A stretch of 64,000 nucleotides of DNA, taken from NCBI GenBank assembly GCA_965223245.1, contig CBDCVY010000013.1, forward strand, positions 1,426,001 through 1,490,000, in the 5' to 3' direction. The position numbers were made by a program, and so were the translations under genes. The DNA comes from CBDCVY01 sp965223245. Its GTDB lineage: Bacteria > Nitrospinota > Nitrospinia > Nitrospinales > Nitrospinaceae. Below the pieces are notes generated by a model that was given only the letters and a program-made list of their open reading frames with translations, had not been told where the DNA came from and made no database searches. Numbering within the stretch: the first letter of the stretch is position 1; each line of letters begins with the position of its first letter. Shown in pieces: positions 59,830 through 64,000 of this stretch.

Positions 59830-60033
59830 ATGACAGGTAACATCTGTAATTTAGAACGGCTTATCCGATTATTAGTTGGTATAGGTTTAATAATTGTTGG
59901 GCTTCCAATGGGTGGACTCTCAGGTTGGGGATTGGCTTTATTAGGAATAATTTTAATTATCTCAGGACTTGGTGGGACCTGCCCCATTTATTCCTTTTTT
60001 GGGGTAAGCACTAAATCTTGTTCGATTAGATAA
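59830..60033 (+). CDS. DUF2892-type small membrane protein
   Basis: A 67-residue protein with two membrane helices (LIRLLVGIGLIIVGLPMGG and WGLALLGIILIISGLGG) and the closing GTCPIYSFFGVSTKSC, the signature of the DUF2892/YgaP-membrane family. Two Cys in that tail are conserved in relatives. In other bacteria it appears near rhodanese and thiol-stress genes. A Gram-negative inner-membrane location is expected. Confidence 0.88.
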   Translation: MTGNICNLERLIRLLVGIGLIIVGLPMGGLSGWGLALLGIILIISGLGGTCPIYSFFGVSTKSCSIR

Positions 60034-60132
60034 ATTCATAAAAAACTTTTTATTTCATTTAATAAAACTCACCTTGCATTAAAATAAATCTCATATTCTA
60101 AATTACTCCATTGCAAATCTCCTGATTGAGAT

Positions 60133-60776
60133 ATGAAAACATTTATTTTCATTCTATTATGTATTTTCTTCTGGGGATGCGGCCAAAGTGGTACTCTAAT
60201 CCCTATGAGCCCACCCGGAACATTCACATATTTGCCAGACTATGAACATATACCTCCAAACACAAATCCATGCCTGAAAAAAAATATCCGTTTTTTAGGT
60301 AGATATAAAAAAAAGATATTATCCTCATGGTATAGCACCAGCCTTGAAGACAATTTTTCTACAACACTTAAAAAATGGCAAGGACCTTATGGTGAAATAA
60401 AAAAACCCGATTACCAATCCCTTGGAATTGAAGGAGCCCTATTTAGTCCTTTTCATAAAGAACCAAATGGAGTCATTCCCATTATTAATTGGCACTCACC
60501 TAGCCGAAAAGACAATTGGATGACTACCCAAAATAACCTTAAAGGGAAAGAAGGAAATAAACTGAATCCCGTTATCATTTTTCCCGGTTGGAAGGGTATA
60601 TTTGTCCTCCATCGACAGTTCCTCATATTGGTTTAATCTCATTATTTAGCTGGTATAGCCCGTCAAGAAAAGATTATTTAACCACTACTAAACATCAATT
60701 GTTGGGCAGGAAAAAAGAAATGTTAAAACCCGATTATTTATTTATAAGGTTGGAGGGATACATATTAAAACCCTAA
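60133..60776 (+). pseudogene. Frameshifted repeat lipoprotein
   Basis: A lipoprotein with signal FIFILLCIFFWGCG (lipid Cys at about 16). The first frame (60133-60636) and a second frame (60588-60776) together encode three similar units of about 50 residues: WYSTSLEDNFSTTL..KKPDYQSLGIEGALFSP, WHSPSRKDNWMTTQ..[break].. LEGYICPP, and WYSPSRKDYLTTTK..KPDYLFIRLEGYILKP. Restoring one base near 60571 makes the unit read NP-DYHFSRLEGY and joins the frames without a stop. It is either a decayed gene or a sequencing/assembly error. The 3' end overlaps hemC by 4 bp, convergently. Family unknown. Confidence 0.65.
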
Positions 60777-61720
60777 GTTCTTCCATAAACTTCATCTAAA
60801 ATCTTGTCCGCACCTCTAGATAGCAATTCTTCTGCTAAGTCTTTCCCTAATTTTCCAGGATCTTCTGTAGAACCTTTTGATTTAGATCTGATGATCGTTT
60901 TCCCATCTAAACTACCCACTAATCCATCGATGGTAATTTCAGTTCCTTCCACTGTTGCATAAACCCCGATAGGAACCTGACAACCTCCTTCAAGACGTTT
61001 TAAAAATCCGCGCTCTGCATCTAAAGCTAAATGTGTGTCTTCATGGTCCAAGGGAAACAGCATATTCATAGCTCCCATATCCCCTCGCCGGGTTTCAATG
61101 CCTACAGCACCTTGTCCTCCTCCGGGTAGCATAATTTCTGGGGAAATATATTCGGTGATTAGTTCTTGCTTTCCTAGCCTTATTAGGCCAGCAGCAGCCA
61201 AAATTACAGCATCTAGATTTTCCGTATCCATTTTTTTTAACCGGGTTTCAACATTACCTCTTAGTGGAACAATTTCTAAATCTGGTCGGAAATGTAATAA
61301 TTGGGTTGTTCTTCGAAAACTCCCTGTCCCGACTCTCGCTCCTTTAGGCAATTTTTCTAAATTTAAGTTATCTTTAGAAATTAAAGCATCCCGTGGATCT
61401 TCTCTTTCAGTAATCACTGAGATAGTTAAGGCTGTTGGCAGATCCATTGGAACGTCTTTCATGCTGTGAACAGCCAGGTCAGTTTCATAACGTAATAAAC
61501 TTTCTTCAATTTCTTTAGTAAAAAGTCCTTTGCCTCCTACTTTCGCCAGGGGAACATCTTGTATTTTATCCCCGGAAGTTTTAATTTTCACAAGGTTAAC
61601 GGCAAGACCTTCATATTCTTTCTCTAATTGAGATTTAATCCAATTAGATTGCCATAAAGCAAGAGGGCTTCCACGTGTCCCAATACTGAGCGCATTTCTA
61701 AAGAAAAGAGTATTCTTCAT
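60773..61720 (-). CDS. hemC: Hydroxymethylbilane synthase
   Basis: Joins four porphobilinogen units for heme and related tetrapyrroles. It begins SIGTRGSPLALWQSNWI and contains VHSMKDVPMDLP, RRTTQLLHFRPDL, DAVILAAAGLIRLG and the dipyrromethane-cofactor Cys in LEGGCQVPIGVYA. Length of 315 residues is normal. It starts directly at the hemA stop (no gap), so the two are probably translationally coupled. Confidence 0.96.
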   Translation of the reverse strand: MKNTLFFRNALSIGTRGSPLALWQSNWIKSQLEKEYEGLAVNLVKIKTSGDKIQDVPLAKVGGKGLFTKEIEESLLRYETDLAVHSMKDVPMDLPTALTISVITEREDPRDALISKDNLNLEKLPKGARVGTGSFRRTTQLLHFRPDLEIVPLRGNVETRLKKMDTENLDAVILAAAGLIRLGKQELITEYISPEIMLPGGGQGAVGIETRRGDMGAMNMLFPLDHEDTHLALDAERGFLKRLEGGCQVPIGVYATVEGTEITIDGLVGSLDGKTIIRSKSKGSTEDPGKLGKDLAEELLSRGADKILDEVYGRT

Positions 61721-62995
61721 TTAGTCATCTAGATGAAATAAATCACGGATTGCTTTAAGATAGGACTGACCATCTGAGCTTTGGGTTTTTCTTTTTAAAT
61801 TAACTGTAGGTTTATGTAAGAGTTTATTAATAATTGAATTTGTCATTTGATGAAGAGACTTTTTTTCCTCTTCCGAAAGATTAGGCATTCGTTTCAAGGT
61901 TTTTTCGACTTCATGTTTGCGGAGTTGTTCTGCTTTTTTCCTGAGTTCCACAATGGTCGGTACGGCATCTAACGACTCCACCCAGTTATTAAATTTACCT
62001 ACCTCAAACTGGATAATTTCCATCGCACGTTCCGCTTCTTTTTGTCTCTCAACTACGTTTGCATTTACAACTGTTTGCAAATCATCAATATCATACAAAT
62101 ACACATTTTCCAGGCTATTGACCTCAGGTTCTATATCTCGCGGGACAGCAATATCAATTAAAAACATAGGCCGATTTTTTCGCTCATGAATCGCTTCTGC
62201 AACTAAATTTTTATGAATAATAAAGTTTGGAGCCGCTGTTGAACTGATCACTATATCTGCACGGTGCAGCTCTCTTTTAAAATCTTCAAATCCGAGAGCG
62301 CTTCCGTTAAGAGTTTTTGCTAAATTAATTGCTCGTTCATAAGTCCTGCTGGCAACGTAAACAGTTTTTACTCCATAATTAATTAAATGTTTAGCTGCCA
62401 GTTCAGCCATTTCACCCGTTCCTACCAACATTACGGTGTGATTATCTAAGTCATCGAAAATTTTCCTTGCAAGTTCCACTGCGGCCGAACTGATGGAAAC
62501 CGCACTTTCAGCTATTCCTGTTTCTTCTCTGACTTTCTTTGCAACATTAAATGCTTTTTCAAATAATTGATTTAGAATAATACCGGTTGTCCGCAAGGAT
62601 TTTGCGAGACTATAGGCATCTTTAACTTGACCTAATATTTGAGATTCACCTACAACCATTGAATCTAAACTGGAGGAGACTCTAAATAGGTGCTCAACCG
62701 TTTCTTGCTCTTTATATGTATAAAAATGCTGTTCTAACCGCTCTATAGGAATTTGGTGGTATTCGGAGAGAAACTTTTTAAGACGTAATATGCCCCCATC
62801 AACATCATTAACTCGAGCATATATTTCCACACGGTTACAGGTAGAAATAATTAAATTTTCATTTATTTCAGGAAAAGCGCAAAGTTTTTCAGTCGACTCT
62901 TCAATAGCGCCAGAAGTGAACGCAAGTTTTTCTCTTAATTCAACAGGAGTCGACTTATGGTTAACTCCGACTAAAACTAAATTGGACTCTGCCAT
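61721..62995 (-). CDS. hemA: Glutamyl-tRNA reductase
   Basis: Reduces glutamyl-tRNA to glutamate-1-semialdehyde, the first tetrapyrrole step of the C5 pathway. It has the catalytic Cys in IISTCNRVEIYA, VVGESQILGQVKDAY and the NADPH domain MLVGTGEMAELAAKHL, with DIAVPRDIEPEV and a C-terminal dimerisation helix. Length of 424 residues is normal. It lies one base after hemX. Confidence 0.96.
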   Translation of the reverse strand: MAESNLVLVGVNHKSTPVELREKLAFTSGAIEESTEKLCAFPEINENLIISTCNRVEIYARVNDVDGGILRLKKFLSEYHQIPIERLEQHFYTYKEQETVEHLFRVSSSLDSMVVGESQILGQVKDAYSLAKSLRTTGIILNQLFEKAFNVAKKVREETGIAESAVSISSAAVELARKIFDDLDNHTVMLVGTGEMAELAAKHLINYGVKTVYVASRTYERAINLAKTLNGSALGFEDFKRELHRADIVISSTAAPNFIIHKNLVAEAIHERKNRPMFLIDIAVPRDIEPEVNSLENVYLYDIDDLQTVVNANVVERQKEAERAMEIIQFEVGKFNNWVESLDAVPTIVELRKKAEQLRKHEVEKTLKRMPNLSEEEKKSLHQMTNSIINKLLHKPTVNLKRKTQSSDGQSYLKAIRDLFHLDD

Positions 62996-62996
62996 T

Positions 62997-63785
62997 TTAA
63001 ACGTGTAAGAAATAAGTAAAAATTACAATAATAAACCCAACAATAGAACCTTGTGCAGCCTTTTTTCCTCTAAGCCCTACAATAAATCTTCCAAAAAATA
63101 CTAACCCATAAATAATCCAACCAATCACCAAGGGCCAAGTTTTTAAAATATCCCAGGAAAATAATGAAATTTGGTTACTCTGTGCACTCCAAAAGGAACC
63201 GGTAATAAAACCCATGGTAAAAAGCGGGAATCCAACTGCGATAGCATTATAATTGAGGCTATCCAATCTTTCCAATGAAGGCATTCTGAAATACATAATA
63301 CCTAATTTCTTAGATTTCACCTGCTGCTCCTGGATAAGGTACATTAAACCCACCCCGAATGCTATTGCAAATGCGGCATATCCTAAAACCGAAAGAGTTC
63401 GATGTAAAGTGAGTAAAACTCTAAACTCAGAATCTGGAAAATTAACCACTTCCTTGGACAAAAAGGCGGCATACAGAAGGATCAAAAAAGCTACCGGAAT
63501 TACAAAGGATCCCAAATCTTTAATTCTGTATTTTAAATGAGTTATAAAGAAAATAATTACTATTAGCCAAGAAAGGAAAATTGCAACTTCGAATGAGGTT
63601 GTATAAGGGCCATGACCTGTAAGTTGAGACCGTAATCCAATAATCGTAGTATGAGCAAGCAGTCCAATCGCAACCGTGACGGTTGCTAAAGTAGAAACAA
63701 AAGGTTTTCTATAAATTAAATATACAAAAAACTCAAGAGAAGCCACTAAATAGCTAATAATTGCAATATTATAGGTAATTACCAT
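62997..63785 (-). CDS. HemX/CcsA-like cytochrome c assembly membrane protein
   Basis: A 262-residue polytopic membrane protein with eight or so helices and the CcmC/CcsA-family core: TLHRTLSVLGYAAFAIAFGVGLMYLIQEQQ, a WSAQSNQISLFSWD..WPLVIGWIIYGLVFFGRFIVGLRG stretch. His residues of the heme-handling type are visible (THLKYR, LHRTLS). Genes of this kind precede hemA in many bacteria as hemX. Its role is in heme supply or in control of HemA level. It overlaps no gene; hemA starts one base after its stop. Confidence 0.85.
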   Translation of the reverse strand: MVITYNIAIISYLVASLEFFVYLIYRKPFVSTLATVTVAIGLLAHTTIIGLRSQLTGHGPYTTSFEVAIFLSWLIVIIFFITHLKYRIKDLGSFVIPVAFLILLYAAFLSKEVVNFPDSEFRVLLTLHRTLSVLGYAAFAIAFGVGLMYLIQEQQVKSKKLGIMYFRMPSLERLDSLNYNAIAVGFPLFTMGFITGSFWSAQSNQISLFSWDILKTWPLVIGWIIYGLVFFGRFIVGLRGKKAAQGSIVGFIIVIFTYFLHV

Positions 63786-63914
63786 TACAAAGTTATTTAA
63801 TTAATATGTTTTTTGTCATCCTAACATCAAACCTTAATCCATTCAATAGGTTACAGGATTAGAGCTTTATAATCCGGATTTAACCAAATATATATTTTTA
63901 TAAAAATAGATGTA

Positions 63915-63942
63915 TTTATAATTTGTTACAAAGTTGGCACAA
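63915..63942 (-). promoter_or_regulatory. Candidate promoter of hemX-hemA-hemC
   Basis: TTGTGC at 63942-63937, a 16-bp spacer and TATAAA at 63920-63915 on the minus strand, about 130 bp before hemX. The sequence around it (63930-63965) has repeated GTAAC/GTTAC words that might be a regulator site. The remaining bases to the window end contain no gene that I can support. Confidence 0.4.
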
Positions 63943-64000
63943 ATCTGTAACATAAACGTAACCCTTTAAAATATAATAGGTTCAGTATATCCCTTTCTGC

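Overview
The window is AT-rich chromosomal DNA from a flagellated, Gram-negative (diderm) bacterium. Evidence for the cell type is a TolC-like outer-membrane factor with its periplasmic adaptor and MacB-like pump, two predicted lipoproteins, a periplasmic MltD-like lytic transglycosylase, a TatA protein and flagellar genes. Gene density is high, intergenic gaps are short, TTG starts are frequent and many operon members overlap by 4 bp. No rRNA, tRNA, CRISPR, transposase or phage gene was recognised, so this looks like core genome with scattered accessory genes. The mix of genes (DUF115 flagellar accessory protein, hemX-hemA-hemC, PduO, DUF1538 pair, TAXI protein) would fit a Nitrospinota-like or other deltaproteobacterial-grade lineage, but that placement is low-confidence inference.

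Layout. 1-3.5 kb: 3' part of coaE, then a flagellar group (FliL-like, a small unknown, a FliK-like protein, a FlhB C-terminal paralogue). 3.5-9.3 kb: LysM lytic transglycosylase, M14-like peptidase, endonuclease III, an SUMF1-like protein and a FlgT/CsgG-like exported protein. 9.3-17.5 kb: pyrimidine operon pyrR-pyrB-pyrC-carA-unknown-carB on the minus strand, preceded by a promoter, a PyrR-type RNA hairpin and an intrinsic terminator. 17.5-25 kb: PduO adenosyltransferase, TAXI protein, ferredoxin, DnaJ-like protein, lipoprotein, thioredoxin-fold protein, methyltransferase, DUF115 protein. 25-30 kb: biotin genes bioF, a BioH/BioG-like esterase and bioC, with an unusual DUF429-GAF-histidine kinase between them. 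30-39 kb: small unknowns, pabB-pabC, and a four-gene efflux operon.

39-48.6 kb: MerR-like/receiver regulator, split transketolase, asnB, PhzF-like and DJ-1-like proteins, UbiE/MenG, HtrA-like protease, a metal-binding HMA protein and a PH-like membrane protein with a hairpin leader. 48.7-51 kb: flagellin with a candidate FliA promoter, FlgM, an LRR protein and TatA. 51-53.6 kb: two DUF1538 membrane proteins with a PII-like and a CBS protein, probably one regulated membrane system of unknown substrate. 53.6-60.8 kb: small unknowns, nadC, a DUF2157/DUF4824-like pair, a Glu/Leu-type dehydrogenase and a frameshifted repeat lipoprotein. 60.8-63.8 kb: hemX-hemA-hemC, the start of tetrapyrrole synthesis.

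Most worth following up: the DUF429-GAF-kinase fusion inside the biotin cluster, the DUF1538/PII/CBS operon with competing leader hairpins, the unknown gene translationally coupled between carA and carB, the PyrR attenuator, the PIAGT-type PabB, and the promoter-hairpin-U-tract unit at 48.7 kb. Family assignments come from reading motifs by eye; no database search was run.
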